From NCBI GenBank assembly GCA_014155875.1, contig JACEFZ010028128.1:201001-265000 (forward strand): 64,000 nt of DNA, read 5' to 3'. The translations under genes were made by a program, and so were the position numbers. Shown here piece by piece: positions 43,762-54,930 of the stretch (positions within the stretch are counted from its first letter, which is position 1; each line of letters opens with the position of its first letter). The notes under the pieces are model-generated. The model was not told the DNA's origin, ran no database searches, and was given only the letters and a program-made list of their open reading frames with translations. This stretch comes from Cepaea nemoralis. Taxonomy: Eukaryota; Mollusca; Gastropoda; Stylommatophora; Helicidae.

Positions 43762-44640
43762 CCAATGCCATTTTCAATATGGCTAACTGCTGACATTTTC
43801 AGTATGGCTAACTACTGCCACTTTTAATATGGCTAATTACTGCCACTTTCAATATAGCTAACTACTGCCACTTTCAATATGGCCAACTACTTCCACTTTC
43901 AATATGGCTAACTACTGCTACTTTCAATATGGCTAACTACTGCCACTTTCAATATGGCTAACTATTGCCACTTTCAATATGGCTAACTACTGCCACTTTC
44001 AATACGGCTAACTAACACCACTTTCAACATGGCTAACTTATGCCACTTTTAATATGGCTAATTTTCAATGTGACTAACTACTGCCACTTTCAATATGGCT
44101 AACTACTACCACTTTCAATATGGATAACTACTGCCCCTTTCAATATGGCTAACTACTTCCACTTTCAATATGGCTAACTACTGCTACTTTCAATATGGCT
44201 AACTACTGCCACTTTAAATATGGCTAACTAACACCACTTTCAACATGGCTAACTTATGCCACTTTTAATGTGGCTAATTTTCAATATGACTAACTACTGC
44301 CACTTTCAATATGGCTAACTACTACCACTTTCAATATGGCTAACTACTGCCACTTTCAATATGGCTAACTATTGCCATTTCCAATATGGCTAACTACTGC
44401 CACTTTCAATTTGGCTAACTACTGCCACTTTCAATATGGCTAACTACTGCCACTTTCAATTTGGCTAACTACTGCCACTTTCAATATGGCTAACTACCGC
44501 CACTTTCAATATGGCTAACTACTGCTACGTTCAATATGGCTAACTTATGCCACTTTGAAAATAGCTAACTACCGCCACTTTCAAAATGGCTAACTTGTGC
44601 CACTTTCAAAATGGTTTACTACTGCTACTATTGCTAACAT
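43762..44640. repeat. 25-bp minisatellite
   Basis: About 35 units of CTTTCAATATGGCTAACTAC plus TGCCA. A run of variant units (ACACCACTTTCAACATGGCT, then a shortened GCTAATTTTCAAT unit) occurs twice, near 44015 and 44230, so blocks of about eight units were duplicated. Confidence 0.95.
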
Positions 44641-44929
44641 ACTGTGCTTAGAATACACATTTGAGCTGTTTATGCAGATTTAATAAAGAAATTCTCTTTA
44701 AGAAGCGCTTCATTCTGTTGTTTGTGGCCAGTCTTTTGTGTAGTTTCTACCACAACAAACACATCTGCTGAAAAGGTGACTACTCAATGTACACTAAAGT
44801 TCCGTCGGGCTGTGATGCGGAGCTCTCCTAGGCCTCTCCAGGCTCAAAATCCAGCAGGATGTGCCGGGCTGGTACAGTAATGTCACATTTGCCCAGAGGC
44901 ATTTTATGGTACAGTCATGTTTTGATTCA
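44641..44929. other. No recognised feature
   Basis: Ordinary sequence following the minisatellite. Confidence 0.3.
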
Positions 44930-45082
44930 GCTCAAACATGTCGGATTGGAAGCATGAGACTCGAGTTCGCTCTCTATTGAGCTCATCAGTAGTGCATATA
45001 CCCGACCAGACCCGGGATCGAACTCAGGATCACTTGCATGTGAGGCGAGTGTGTATCCATATGACCACGCGCTACAGCCTAC
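44930..45082 (-). mobile_element. SINE2 copy, minus strand
   Basis: Reading from 45082: GTAGCGCGTGGTCATATGGA is the box A region and CTGAGTTCGATCCCGGGTCT is an intact box B. Then GGTCGGGTATATGCACTACT and CTCGAGTCTCATGCTTCC. It faces the next copy head to head. Confidence 0.78.
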
Positions 45083-45365
45083 CATGGGTGACGTTGTCAT
45101 ATTCTAGTATGATAATTTTGTATCGTCACGCTAAAGTGAGTCGCCTGGTCAAGTGATTACACACCCACCTCACATGCCAGTGATCCGAAGTTTAATCTCG
45201 GGTCCGGTCGGGGATATGCACTCTGACGAGCTCACACGAGAGCTAAACTCGAGTCTAGTACTTCTAACCTGACGTTGACAAGTCCCAAGGTTCGTGCCCG
45301 AATACAATCAGCGTTGCCAGTAGTGGGTTGTGCTTAATTGTCAAACTTCAAATCCCGAAACAACC
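45083..45365 (+). mobile_element. SINE2 copy, plus strand
   Basis: Box A-like CCTGGTCAAGTGATTACACA and a decayed box B AGTTTAATCTCGGGTCC. The body is as in 26065-26345, including ATATTCTAGTATGATAATTT at the start and GTTGCCAGTAGTGGGTTGTG near the end. Confidence 0.82.
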
Positions 45366-45414
45366 AAATAATTCAATCAGCTCATACAGACTGGCTAACA
45401 TTTTCGTTTTTAAA

Positions 45415-45645
45415 GTTTAATATCCCTTACATTGCGTTGCAGTCAACACCAACATAACACCAACATTTTACTGCTGTTGTTGATGTCTTGTCAAGTTTAT
45501 GTTCAGTAGTTTTCCGGCTCCCATACTAACATGTTAACATCAGCGCGACACGGTCTGCTACTAAATCGGTCGCCGCTGTGTTTCGAACGCGGATACGCGG
45601 CATTACGAATCGCGTCCGCAACGCCATCGCCTCGGAGGATAGCTG
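45415..45645 (-). mobile_element. SINE3 copy, minus strand
   Basis: Minus-strand head GAGGCGATGGCGTTGCGGAC with box B CGCGTTCGAAACACA, then the body GAAAACTACTGAACATAAAC and the tail TGTTGGTGTTGACTGCAACG. The best-preserved head of this family. Confidence 0.8.
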
Positions 45646-46470
45646 ACAATAGGACTAAGCAAATAAGTCAAGGATCCTTTTACACACATTTAGGTACATT
45701 TAACATATGGTGTTACACCCATATTGTCATACACCAGTCTTCACTGAGTGGGTGTTGTGGTAAGTATCATGCTGACTACTTTTACTTCCCGATACGTTAT
45801 CTGGTACCCGCTCATTCGATCTCGGAGTTGCCGTTCCTAGTTTTGTGTTTACCTGTTATGTTGCATGAACTCCACGGAGGGTGAATACAAAACCTGGAAC
45901 GGCAATATTTGCAAACACTGCAGTGTTTGAAACTATTGCTGGTGTGCAAATTTTGTATTTATCTTTTATGTTGCATGAACTCGACAAAGGGTGAATACAA
46001 AACATGGAACGGCAATATTTTCAAAAATTCCACAGTCATTAAAACATACACCCTATCAGCGTGGGTGGAAAAGAGAATTAATCAGTCTTCAGAAATGTCT
46101 GTTCAGCCGACAGGCTATATAACGCCCTCCTCGGCGACTTCTCAACCTTCTCATAAATTACGCCCATAAAGTTAGCAAAACAGCGTATACAAAATACTGA
46201 ATTATATGAACAATAACCGACTGCTCAAATTTAGTGAGGACTCAGCAATAAGGCGTTTCCGCCCAGTTTTGTGTAGACAGAAAGAGATCGTTGTAAAATG
46301 TGAAATTACCGTGGGAATAACAGATGACCCTCGTTGGAATAATACCTGCGACTATGTGCTTTAAGTATTTTATTTATTCATTTCACATGATATATAACTC
46401 TGCAGTATACAGACGACGAAATGTAGCGAAATATGCCGGACAAGGAATCGCGCGCATTCAAGATATTTAG
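45646..46470. other. No gene recognised; two 110-bp repeats
   Basis: TTGCATGAACTCCACGGAGG and following (45861) recurs at 45971 with few changes. Nothing else that I can name. Confidence 0.45.
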
Positions 46471-46716
46471 GGCACGTTATGAGAAGAAATAAACTGGAGA
46501 ACTTGATGACAACTGGCAAGATTGAGGGGAAGAGAACAAGAGAAGTCAGAGAAAAAAATACCTGAATGGATTGGCCACGTGGTATGGTCGAGACAAGAAC
46601 ACAGAGCTGATCCACGACTCTGGTGATCGTGTGAGCTGGCGAAACATGACCGCTCACGCTTATCGTCATGGCACATGATGATGGCTGATGATGAATGATG
46701 ATGATGATGATGAATG
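46471..46716 (+). mobile_element. EB retroelement 3' fragment
   Basis: RHVMRRNKLENLMTTGKIEG-type coding with shifts, then HGRDKNTELIHDSGDRVS and HDRSRLSSWHMM. It ends in a grown TGATGATGATGA tail to 46716. Confidence 0.8.
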
Positions 46717-46749
46717 TAACTACTGATAGGGTCTGCAGTTTCGAAAAGG

Positions 46750-46910
46750 TCGCGAGTAGGAGATCAGGCAAAGTGAGAAACAAACCTTCCTTGCAGATAG
46801 ACTGAGAACAGTCAAATGTCAGGAAAAGCAAATCTGCAAACGTGCATACTGAAACCGGAAGTACTCAACAACAGGATTGACGAAACAGTGCAAAGTAACT
46901 CGCTTTATAC
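46750..46910 (+). mobile_element. RH1 5'-leader-like fragment
   Basis: AACCTTCCTTGCAGATAGAC, GACAGTCAAATG-like and TTGACGAAACAGTGCAAAGT stretches match the 118-bp unit at 26735-26970. Diverged single unit. Confidence 0.6.
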
Positions 46911-47062
46911 TTTGGACTAAAATTTTGACTTCTCGTCGTTGACGTGGGGACGTAGATCACAAGTACCTCATAAGTCGGAGTGGGTTCGTCTGATGGTGAG
47001 GGACATTGGTACTATGGAAAGCTAATCCACACGCAACAATCAGTCGATTGTACTATTGGTGT

Positions 47063-47063
<1 letters not shown>
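46911..47063. other. No recognised feature
   Basis: Short spacer before the TG repeat. Confidence 0.3.
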
Positions 47064-47112
<49 letters not shown>

Positions 47113-47148
47113 GGTGTGTGGATGTGTGTGTGGGTGGGTGTGTGTCTG
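47064..47148. repeat. (TG)n microsatellite
   Basis: About 18 TG units followed by GGGTGGGTGGG variants. Confidence 0.95.
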
Positions 47149-47210
47149 TCCGTGGTATTCTTTGTATTGTTCTTTTCCAGTTTGTCTGCTCATTGTCCAG
47201 TTTCACATCA

Positions 47211-47472
47211 CTACAAAAGCTCAATTTCTATATTGCATCCCAACACTCTTTTTCTCATTGCAGCTGATATCTTTGTATCGGTCAGTATGTTTTCCATCTT
47301 GCAAAAGGCTACCTTCACCATAGCGATTCTTGTTCTAATCTCTTCAAGACACCTACCATCAGATGTTATGACTGTTACGAGATAGTTGTGCCGATTCACT
47401 TGTTCCAGAATATTCCCAGTTACCCGTATAAAACATTGTGGTATTTTTTTTTTCTGTTTAGAGACGACCATA
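47211..47472 (-). mobile_element. EB retroelement fragment, minus strand
   Basis: It encodes MVVSKQKKKIPQCFIRVTGN, then YLVTVITSDGRCLEEIRTRI and MRKRVLGCNIE. This matches 55844-56080 (MVVSKKEEVPQCNIRVNGN and following). The frame is intact over 86 codons. It is bounded by the Tigger-like element upstream and by an unassigned break downstream. Confidence 0.82.
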
Positions 47473-47503
47473 ATCTCATACTTTACTATAAAGTGAACTA
47501 CAC

Positions 47504-48616
47504 ACTGGAGTCTGGATAAGTAGAAGTCGCAGGGGCCCCAAGGAATTTGTTCTACTTATCAGAAATTCTACTTATCCAGACTGCACACATATTTACACTA
47601 ATTTACACTAATACCATGCAGTAGCATTGAGTAAAATGATTGTACCACCTAGCAAACACAGTTAGTGAACAAATAAATAGCAATACAATATCAGAAATGT
47701 TGAAATGTTTAATATTGAAAATTTCCAAATTAATTAAAGAAAAAGTTTGTGAATTTGCTTTGCTTCTTGACTTGTGAAAAATGTCTTCCATTGCCTGTTT
47801 AAAGGCACAAAATGGTGAGGCTGCATGACACTTTTCATTTTTGAAAGAAAATGTTTTATCAGGTAGCAATCTCCAAAATAATCCAGTTTCATCGGCATTA
47901 AATTCAACCGCAGAATTATATTTAGCAGGTCTGAGCATGTCTTCTATACATGAATGAGTGCTTGCTTCGTCGACTGACTGTTTCTCTCCACACACATTCT
48001 TGTACGTGATACAATGTCGTTTTTTTGAAACGATCCAACCAGCCAGCACTACAATTCCAGTCTGTCTGACCTCCAAGACGTGCACATTCTTCTGCCTTCA
48101 CAATAAGTAAAGGCCCATTTACTGGTACATTTGCCGATCTAATCACAGTGAACCATTTTAAAAGGGCAGCATCAACAAAATCACACACAACAGTTCTAGC
48201 TCTCTGCCTATCACTGTCGATTAGACATTCGAAAAACAATTTTCTGTAGTGGTCTTTATGCTTTAAAATGCCGGAAAGTGTCGATGCTGGAATACCAAAC
48301 TCTCTAGCTATATTCACTTTAGTCTTCCCACTATGTTCAACCTCTTCCAACAGCTCAATCTTTATTTTTAAAGTTAAAGTGGCAAGCTTTCGTCCACTAG
48401 CCGCCATTGTTGACATGTAGCGGGATATTGTATGTGCCGTATCGATTGTTGTTCTCCGGGCTGACTAAAAATAATTCTTTCGCGAAACAATTTTTTTGGG
48501 GGGTGAAATGAACAGTTCGACTTAAACGAGAACACTTAAATAGTCGGTACTCATTTTTATGTTCGACTAATCCGAAAATTCGAGTTAACCGAATTCGACT
48601 TATCAGGACTTTTAAG
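47504..48616 (-). mobile_element. Pogo/Tigger-like DNA transposon, internally deleted
   Basis: Terminal inverted repeats: left AGTCTGGATAAGTAGAAGTC, right (reverse complement) AGTCCTGATAAGTCGAATTC. The 1.1-kb interior carries the N-terminal part of a Tigger-type transposase (next entry). The missing length suggests an internal deletion. Exact ends are not certain. Confidence 0.65.
47800..48416 (-). pseudogene. Tigger/CENP-B-like transposase, N-terminal half
   Basis: It begins MSTMAASGRKLATLTLKIKI. Then comes a CENP-B-type helix-turn-helix (ELLEEVEHSGKTKVNIAREF, GIPASTLSGILK) and the second DNA-binding part (ARTVVCDFVDAALLKWFTV, VPVNGPLLIVKAEECAR, GWLDRFKK). A frameshift near 48010 leads to VCGEKQSVDEAST and FNADETGLFWRLLPDKT, which holds the first catalytic Asp of the DDE domain. 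The frame stops after FKNEKCHA, and the second and third catalytic residues are absent. A fossil, not a working enzyme. Confidence 0.82.
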
Positions 48617-48670
48617 AAAATGATAAAGAAGGATTATGGCCGGACTAAGCCAGTAACGTCGACTTTAAGC

Positions 48671-48692
48671 GAAATATATATATATATATTAT

Positions 48693-48778
<86 letters not shown>
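48671..48778. repeat. (AT)n microsatellite
   Basis: Imperfect TA repeats with ATTATA interruptions, immediately upstream of the EA element. Confidence 0.95.
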
Positions 48779-49370
48779 CCTTATCCTGGTGCGAGGAAAT
48801 GCAACCCAAAGACAAAATAAGTCATGGCAGGGCAGACCAGGCCCTAAGCCTTGGTTGGCAGCTGGTTTAGGATCGAAGCTCCGACAGGCGGACAGTTAGA
48901 GCATTGCTTTGCTGATCCGGCAGCTTCTGCAGCTTGTCTTGTTCCAGATGTATAGGTGTTAACTTTCCTCTGGAGTGTAACTAGGCAGGCCGAGAGAGGG
49001 ATCATGCTGCATGGGCAACACATGGTTTCTTTATTTTAGCCCAGGCTTTGTGCTATGGAGAGGCAATAACTCCATCCCTGGTCTTAACCGGTCTCGGAAT
49101 CAAAGTGAGAGGCAACTGTTACGGGTTATAAGTCCTTGTCAGTTGGCGTAGACATGGGGCGCCACGCGTTGTCTCTGATGGCGGGAGACACCTACAGGTG
49201 TCACTGATCAGCTACCGCCCGCCTCAAGCTGGGCAGCCCCCGGCCAATTGGGTGCTGATCCGCCACAGCCTGCCTGCTTCAATGGGTGCTTGGGGCTAGG
49301 ACAAAATCTGAATCGCAGGCTGTAAAACCAATGCACCAGGTACTAATAAAAAGAATAATAAAACCTCAAG

Positions 49371-49908
49371 CTACGGCTTGCAACCTGGAACGTGAGAACC
49401 ATGTGTCCAGGATTTTCCACTGACTTGACAAATATTGACGATGTGAGAAAAACGGCTGTGATTGATGCTGAACTCAATCGTCTTAACATTGATATTGCTG
49501 GCCTGCAGGAGACTCGCCTCGCTGAGGAAGGGTCACTCAGGGAAAACAATTACACCTTTTTTTGGAAGGGAAGAGGGCAGGCAGAAAAAGGCAACACGGT
49601 GTGGCTTTGCAGTGAAGAATTCGCTACTGGGAATGATTGATATCCCAGCTGGAGGTAATGAAAGATTATTATCACTGCGCTTGGCAACCTCTTGTGGATT
49701 TGCCACCATTCTCACTGCATATGCACCGACACTCACTTCCTCTGATGATGTGAAAGATACGTTCTATGAGCAGCTAGACTCGGCGATCAAGGCAGTTCCA
49801 AAATCCGACTACATTTATATGCTCGGTGATTTCAATGCTCGTGTGGGCAAGGACTCGAGTTCATGGCCAGTGTGCCTTGGAAAATACAACATCGGTTCGC
49901 ATGAATGA
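49371..49908 (+). pseudogene. EA endonuclease domain, first part
   Basis: LATWNVRTMCPGF (catalytic Asn) and LNIDIAGLQETRLAEEGSLR (catalytic Glu) lie in the first frame. After a shift near 49597 the chain reads FAVKNSLLGMIDIPAGGNER, ILTAYAPTL and YMLGDFNARVGKD (Asp, Asn). A second shift near 49895 leads to the RT frame, where the DTDHSL motif completes the enzyme. Nicks target DNA in the live family. Confidence 0.85.
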
Positions 49909-51814
49909 TAATGGGCAAAGGCTGCTGGAGCATTGCACTAGAAATGACCTATGTATTACAAACTCCTTTTTTAAAACAAAAGAGATGCATAAGGTCACAT
50001 GGAAACATCCAAGATCCGGCCATTGGCATCAGCTGGACTTCATTATCACACGGAGACAACATCTGAACCATACATCATTAACTCGAAGTTACCACAGTGT
50101 TGACTGTGATACAGATCATTCTTTGGTTGTTGCAAGGGTTAGACTGAGGCCAAAGAGAATCTACACAGCTAAACACAAGTCTAGCCCCAGGATTAATATT
50201 ATTAACACTCACGATCCTGGAAAGTGCTTTGAATTTCAACAGCAACTTGAGAACGCTTACAATGATACATCAGAAAATTTTATAGTAAATGATAAATGGA
50301 GTAAACTTAAGGAAACTATTTATAAAACAGCGGTAGGGGTTTACGGCACTGTGGATCATAAGAGGCAGGACTGGTTTGCGGCAAACAGCCAGATACTGCA
50401 GCCCTTGATTGATAAAAAGAAGATAGCTCTCTTAAGAAACAAGGAAAGACCAACGCGTAACACTCTGAGTGAGCTGAAGCAAGCGAGGAAGGATGTACAA
50501 AAGGCTGCCAGGCAGTGTGCGAATGACTATTGGATTAAGTTATGTGAGTCCATTCAAATCGCAAGTGATAAGGGAAACATCAGAAGCATGTATGAAGGGA
50601 TAAAGAAAGCCTGTGGTCCAATGATCAAAAGAAGTGCACCGCTGAAAACCTTGACTGGAGAAATCATCACTGATAAGAAACAGCAGATGGATAGATGGGT
50701 CGAGCACTATTTAGAGCTTTACTCAAGTGAGACCAAGCTGGCGGATGATGCCCTCAACGCCATAGAGGCCCTGCCAACTCTTGACCACCTGGACACACTT
50801 CCCACTATAACAGAAGTTAAGTGTGCTATAAATGAGCTTGCATCTGGCAAGGCTCCAGGTAAGGATGGGATTCCAATAGAGGTGATCAGGAGTGGGCAAG
50901 ACACCCTCGCTCTACAGATCCACCAGCTAATAGAGCTATGCTGGCGAGAAGGACAAGTCCCACAGGATTTCAAAGATTCAAACATCATAACGCTGTACAA
51001 GAACAAGGGAGATCGGAGCGACTGCAACAACTATAGGGGTATCTCACTTCTGTGTATTGTTGGGAAAGTATTTGCCAGAATTGTCCTGCGCAGACTTCAA
51101 GTCCTGGGAGATCAAGTCTACCCCGAATCACAGTGCGGCTTCCGTCAGAACCGGTCTACCATTGATATGATATTCTCATTGCGACAGATGCAAGAAAAAT
51201 GCCGGGAACAAAATCAGCCACTGTTTATTGCCTTCATCGACCTCACAAAGGCATTCGATTTGGTCAGTCGTGAGGGTCTGTTCAAAGCACTAAAGAAGAT
51301 TGGCTGTCCACCAACTCTTCTGTCCATTGTGGAATCGTTCCACACAGGCATGAAGGGTATAATCAAGTTTGATGGCTCAACTTCAGAAGAGTTTGAAATC
51401 AAGAGTGGAGTTAAGCAAGGTTGTGTACTAGCCCCCACCCTCTTTGGGATATACTTTTCACTTCTACTGAAATATGCCTTTCGTGATCAGGATGACGGTA
51501 TATACATTCACTCACGCTCAGATGGTGGCCTCTATAATGCTCAGAGATTGAAGGCCAAGACCAAAATTAGCAGGGTACTAATCAGAGAGTTGCTTTTTGC
51601 GGATGATGCTGCGATTACGACCCACTCTGAGGAAGAATTACAACATCTACTATCTGCATTCTCCAATGCTTGTTCTGAATTTGGTTTAACAATTAACAAA
51701 AAGAAGACACAGATTATGTCACAAGGTGCACATGGTGTACCATCAATCTTTATTGACGACGCCGAACTGGAGATAGTAGACCATTTTACATATCTTAGGA
51801 TCAGAGGTAAATAG
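49826..51814 (+). CDS. EA endonuclease end and reverse transcriptase
   Basis: The homologous part starts near 49895 (MNDNGQRLLEHCTRNDLCIT). Last endonuclease motif: HSVDCDTDHSLVVARVRLRP. RT motifs: LASGKAPGKDGIPIEV, YRGISLLCIVGKVFARIVLR, QCGFRQNRSTIDM, FIDLTKAFD (Asp472), SGVKQGCVLAPTLF, and LLFADDAAI (Asp593, Asp594; Phe replaces Tyr). All catalytic RT residues are kept. The frame ends at a shift inside TYLGSE (51795), so the stop at 51812 is not natural. Confidence 0.88.
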   Translation: MISMLVWARTRVHGQCALENTTSVRMNDNGQRLLEHCTRNDLCITNSFFKTKEMHKVTWKHPRSGHWHQLDFIITRRQHLNHTSLTRSYHSVDCDTDHSLVVARVRLRPKRIYTAKHKSSPRINIINTHDPGKCFEFQQQLENAYNDTSENFIVNDKWSKLKETIYKTAVGVYGTVDHKRQDWFAANSQILQPLIDKKKIALLRNKERPTRNTLSELKQARKDVQKAARQCANDYWIKLCESIQIASDKGNIRSMYEGIKKACGPMIKRSAPLKTLTGEIITDKKQQMDRWVEHYLELYSSETKLADDALNAIEALPTLDHLDTLPTITEVKCAINELASGKAPGKDGIPIEVIRSGQDTLALQIHQLIELCWREGQVPQDFKDSNIITLYKNKGDRSDCNNYRGISLLCIVGKVFARIVLRRLQVLGDQVYPESQCGFRQNRSTIDMIFSLRQMQEKCREQNQPLFIAFIDLTKAFDLVSREGLFKALKKIGCPPTLLSIVESFHTGMKGIIKFDGSTSEEFEIKSGVKQGCVLAPTLFGIYFSLLLKYAFRDQDDGIYIHSRSDGGLYNAQRLKAKTKISRVLIRELLFADDAAITTHSEEELQHLLSAFSNACSEFGLTINKKKTQIMSQGAHGVPSIFIDDAELEIVDHFTYLRIRGK

Positions 51815-52529
51815 CAAATTATCCCTCGATCAGGAAATCAACATCAGGATTGGCAAGGCAGCAACAACAATGAACATGTTAGCAAAAAGAGTCTGGGAGA
51901 ACAGGAAGCTTACTGCCAAAACAAAAGTCCTCGTCTACCAAGCCTGTGTCCTTAGTACTCTTCTTTATGGCAGTGAAACCTGGACAACTTACTCACGCCA
52001 AGAGAAACGTTTAAACAGCTTTCATATGCGGTGTCTGCGAAGAATACTTGGTATTAAGTGGCAAGACAAAATCACAAATACTGAAGTATTGGAAAGATCA
52101 GGTTGTGTGACGGTGTATTCCATGCTCAGTCTTCGTAGACTTAGATGGATAGGACACGTTAGGAGGATGGATGATGGTAGAATACCAAAGGACATCTTTT
52201 TTGGTGAATTACAGACGGGTAGGAGATCTCAGGGTCGGCCTCTACTACGATACAAAGATGTGTGTAAGCGGGACATGATTGATACAGGCATTGATAATGC
52301 ACAATGGGAGCACGTCGCCGCTGAACGTGTTGCATGGAGGGCAACTATCAGAAATGGAATAAAGACAAAGGAGAAAATGATTGCAGATAAAGCACACACA
52401 GAGCGTGAGAGACGTAAGATGGTGCAAAATGGTGGAAATGACCATGTTTTCACATGCACCTACTGTGGGCAAACATTTGCAGCAAGAATTGGCCTTACCA
52501 GCCACACTCGCCACCGCCATGGATCGTAG
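51800..52529 (+). pseudogene. EA C-terminal region with C2H2-like finger
   Basis: It continues the RT thumb after the shift: SLDQEINIRIGKAA-like, TKVLVYQACVLSTLLYGSET, RRILGIKWQDKI, RRLRWIGHVRRMDDGRIPKD and GRPLLRYKDVCKRDM. It ends CTYCGQTFAARIGLTSHTRH plus RH, a C-x2-C-x12-H-x4-H finger probably used for RNA or DNA binding. Stop at 52527-52529. The fragment at 1379-1966 is a relative. Confidence 0.87.
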
Positions 52530-52611
52530 TTATTGCCATATGACAGTTATTAAGCCTTTTTGAAGCACAATGTACCAAACTATCGTCTGTCAAGACGGAA
52601 AGGTGCCAATG

Positions 52612-52612
52612 A

Positions 52613-52711
<99 letters not shown>

Positions 52712-52714
52712 ATA
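52612..52714. repeat. (AT)n microsatellite
   Basis: TA repeats following the EA tail. Confidence 0.95.
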
Positions 52715-53523
52715 GTCGCGTTGAGAAGATAGAGATATAAACACAACGCCGACTACTGATGGGTCATAGAAGAAGAAAGGAATAGGAAAGACAAAGAGAA
52801 TGTCATTCTATCTCTACGACCAATAAGAAAAGAAAAGATTTAAATATCAGAAGAAGTTCAGGTCCTTGTACAGGGAATCAGAGTACATTGTTTCTGCTTC
52901 CATTTAATAGATTGAAGTGTAGAGCTGCACCAGACTTAATGAAGAAAAACAATGGACTAACAGAAGCTGAACAACAGATACTAAACTACAAAGGCTGAAC
53001 AAAACATCAATAACAAAAATGAAACTTTTTTATTATCCAAGTAAAACATACAGTGGCAAAGACAACTGCACCATGACACCAATTCAATACCTCAAGCCAA
53101 CACGATCATGTCCATAAAAGAAAATGATAAACACTAGGAACATGAACCTAACCATAGGCATGAATTATACGGTTCAGGACCGCATCATCGAAACACAGGA
53201 TACAACAGTACAAATGATCACGTCTCACATCTGAGATCACTGATGCCCTCTCAACTGCGTTCTGGAAACACACAGGCCGTGTATGGGACATGTTCGTCCA
53301 TCTGCTTTGGATGGTGGCTCAGATGGATGAGCTCAAACCCTCTGCTGAAAATTAGACATAAGCATCTCTTCGGCCTCAGTTGTTTTCAAGGCCATAGAGG
53401 CGGGAACATAGCGTGGCTGGGCTCTTAGAGGAACGCCAACACAATATTCCAGCATCCTATGCATTTTATCAGCGCATCATGGGATATGTCACACCACCAT
53501 CACCTAGAGCCGCATCAATCGGC
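52715..53523. other. No recognised feature
   Basis: Apparently unique sequence between two AT tracts, with no frame of note. Confidence 0.35.
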
Positions 53524-53631
<108 letters not shown>

Positions 53632-53644
53632 CACTACTTAGTAA

Positions 53645-54350
53645 AGTAGGATCCACAGGTGCGTAGTGGCTACGAAAATGGAATAAACCTGCAAACAAAG
53701 CTGAAAGTCTACAAAGCAGTCGTAGTATCCACACTGCTATATGCGTGTGAAACCTGGACTGTATTCCAGCGACACGCTAGGAAATTAAACCACATCCACT
53801 CTGTCTGAGGAAGCTATTGAAGATTAAATTTCATGATAAGATCCCAGACACTGAAGTAATAGAAAGAGCGTCCATGCCCAATATCCACACTATACTATAG
53901 AAGAATCAGATTCGCTGGGCTGGTCACTTGACTCGCATGCCAGATCACAGGCTCCCTAATCGATTTTTTTTTTTTTTACCGGCGAGCTGCAGTTGTGGTA
54001 AACGCTCCCAGGGCTGCCAGATGAAAAGCTTAAAGACACTGTGGAGATCTCACTAAAAGCTTTTGGAATTCATCATGACACCTTGGGAGAGTGCTGGTAA
54101 AGACCGAAATTCGTGGCGTACATCATTACGCAAGGGTGCAGTCACTTGTGAAGCAAACAGGACTGCAAGCGCTGTGAAGAAAAGGCTAGGCAGAAAAACC
54201 ACTGCAGGAGATCCTCCTCCTGGAACGTCAAGCATTCTTTGCCCACATTGTCACAGAACATTTCGAGCCAAAAAAAGGCCTTATCAGCCATCTTAGAACT
54301 CACAGCTCCATACTTTCAACTCCACTGGATGAAATGAATGGTCATCATCA
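53645..54350 (+). pseudogene. Non-LTR RT C-terminal relic with zinc finger
   Basis: Fragments in several frames: LYACETWTVFQRHARKL, then RIRWAGHLTRMPDHRLP (about 53905-53955), KDRNSWRTSLRKGAVTCE and KKRLGRKTTAGDPPPGTSSI, ending CPHCHRTFRAKK and a shifted GLISHLRTHSS. The order is that of EA-like elements, but the sequence is a separate family. A poly-T at 53967-53979 and frameshifts break it. Confidence 0.72.
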
Positions 54351-54409
54351 TTCTTGATAGACAAACAACACAGTGGCTATATGCTGGTCTGCTGGTCTAC
54401 GCCGCATTA

Positions 54410-54620
54410 CGGCAGATTGTTAGAAATGATCTGGGCTGCCAATTCTACGCATTAAAGTAAACAGTGAAAAGTAAACAAGCCTTAAGGTGCATTTCGCGTA
54501 TGTACTAGACTCATACTTTATAGATCAATCCGTGCGGGATCGCCGGCAGCTGTGTTTCGAACGAGGTGTGCGGGATTATGAACTACGTCTGTAAATCCTT
54601 TGCCACAGAGCCGGTTATCC
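54410..54620 (-). mobile_element. SINE3-like copy, minus strand (head)
   Basis: Minus-strand head AACCGGCTCTGTGGCAAAGG, box B TCGTTCGAAACACAGCTGCC. The body after the head is poorly conserved. Confidence 0.5.
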
Positions 54621-54840
54621 CTTGCCATTTAACCATTGTTTAAAATGTCTTGTGTGTAAAATGTCCTCCGATTTCTTACCCGCTGTCTTATCATCTGTAA
54701 GTGCTAGCATATGATCTGAATGAATCATCAATAAATGAGAAGCGGACGGTCAGCTGTGCAAGAACACGCCCACTAAGTAACAAAATGGACGTTGCGGCCC
54801 AAGCCTTCGTCAGCACACAGACAAACACACACCGATACAA

Positions 54841-54841
54841 T

Positions 54842-54929
<88 letters not shown>
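54841..54929. repeat. (ATC)n microsatellite, about 30 units
   Basis: A perfect ATC/GAT run. On the minus strand it lies where the GAT-repeat tail of an EB copy would be. Confidence 0.96.

Positions 54930-54930
<1 letters not shown>

Larger units (their letters stand above)
48800..52611 (+). mobile_element. EA: endonuclease/RT non-LTR retrotransposon, nearly complete
   Basis: Order: a ~570-bp leader (CCAGGCCCTAAGCCTTGG to about 49370), endonuclease, RT, a C-terminal region with a C2H2-like finger, and a ~85-bp 3' end with CTGTCAAGACGGAAAGGTGC and a GATGAT/AT tail. No RNase H and no ORF1. Endonucleases of this type (RTMCPGFS...LQETRL) are close to those of RTE-type elements, the source of the CFDP2 gene in ruminants; the clade is inferred. 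Frameshifts at about 49600, 49895 and 51795 disable it. (AT)n tracts lie at both ends. Confidence 0.9.
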
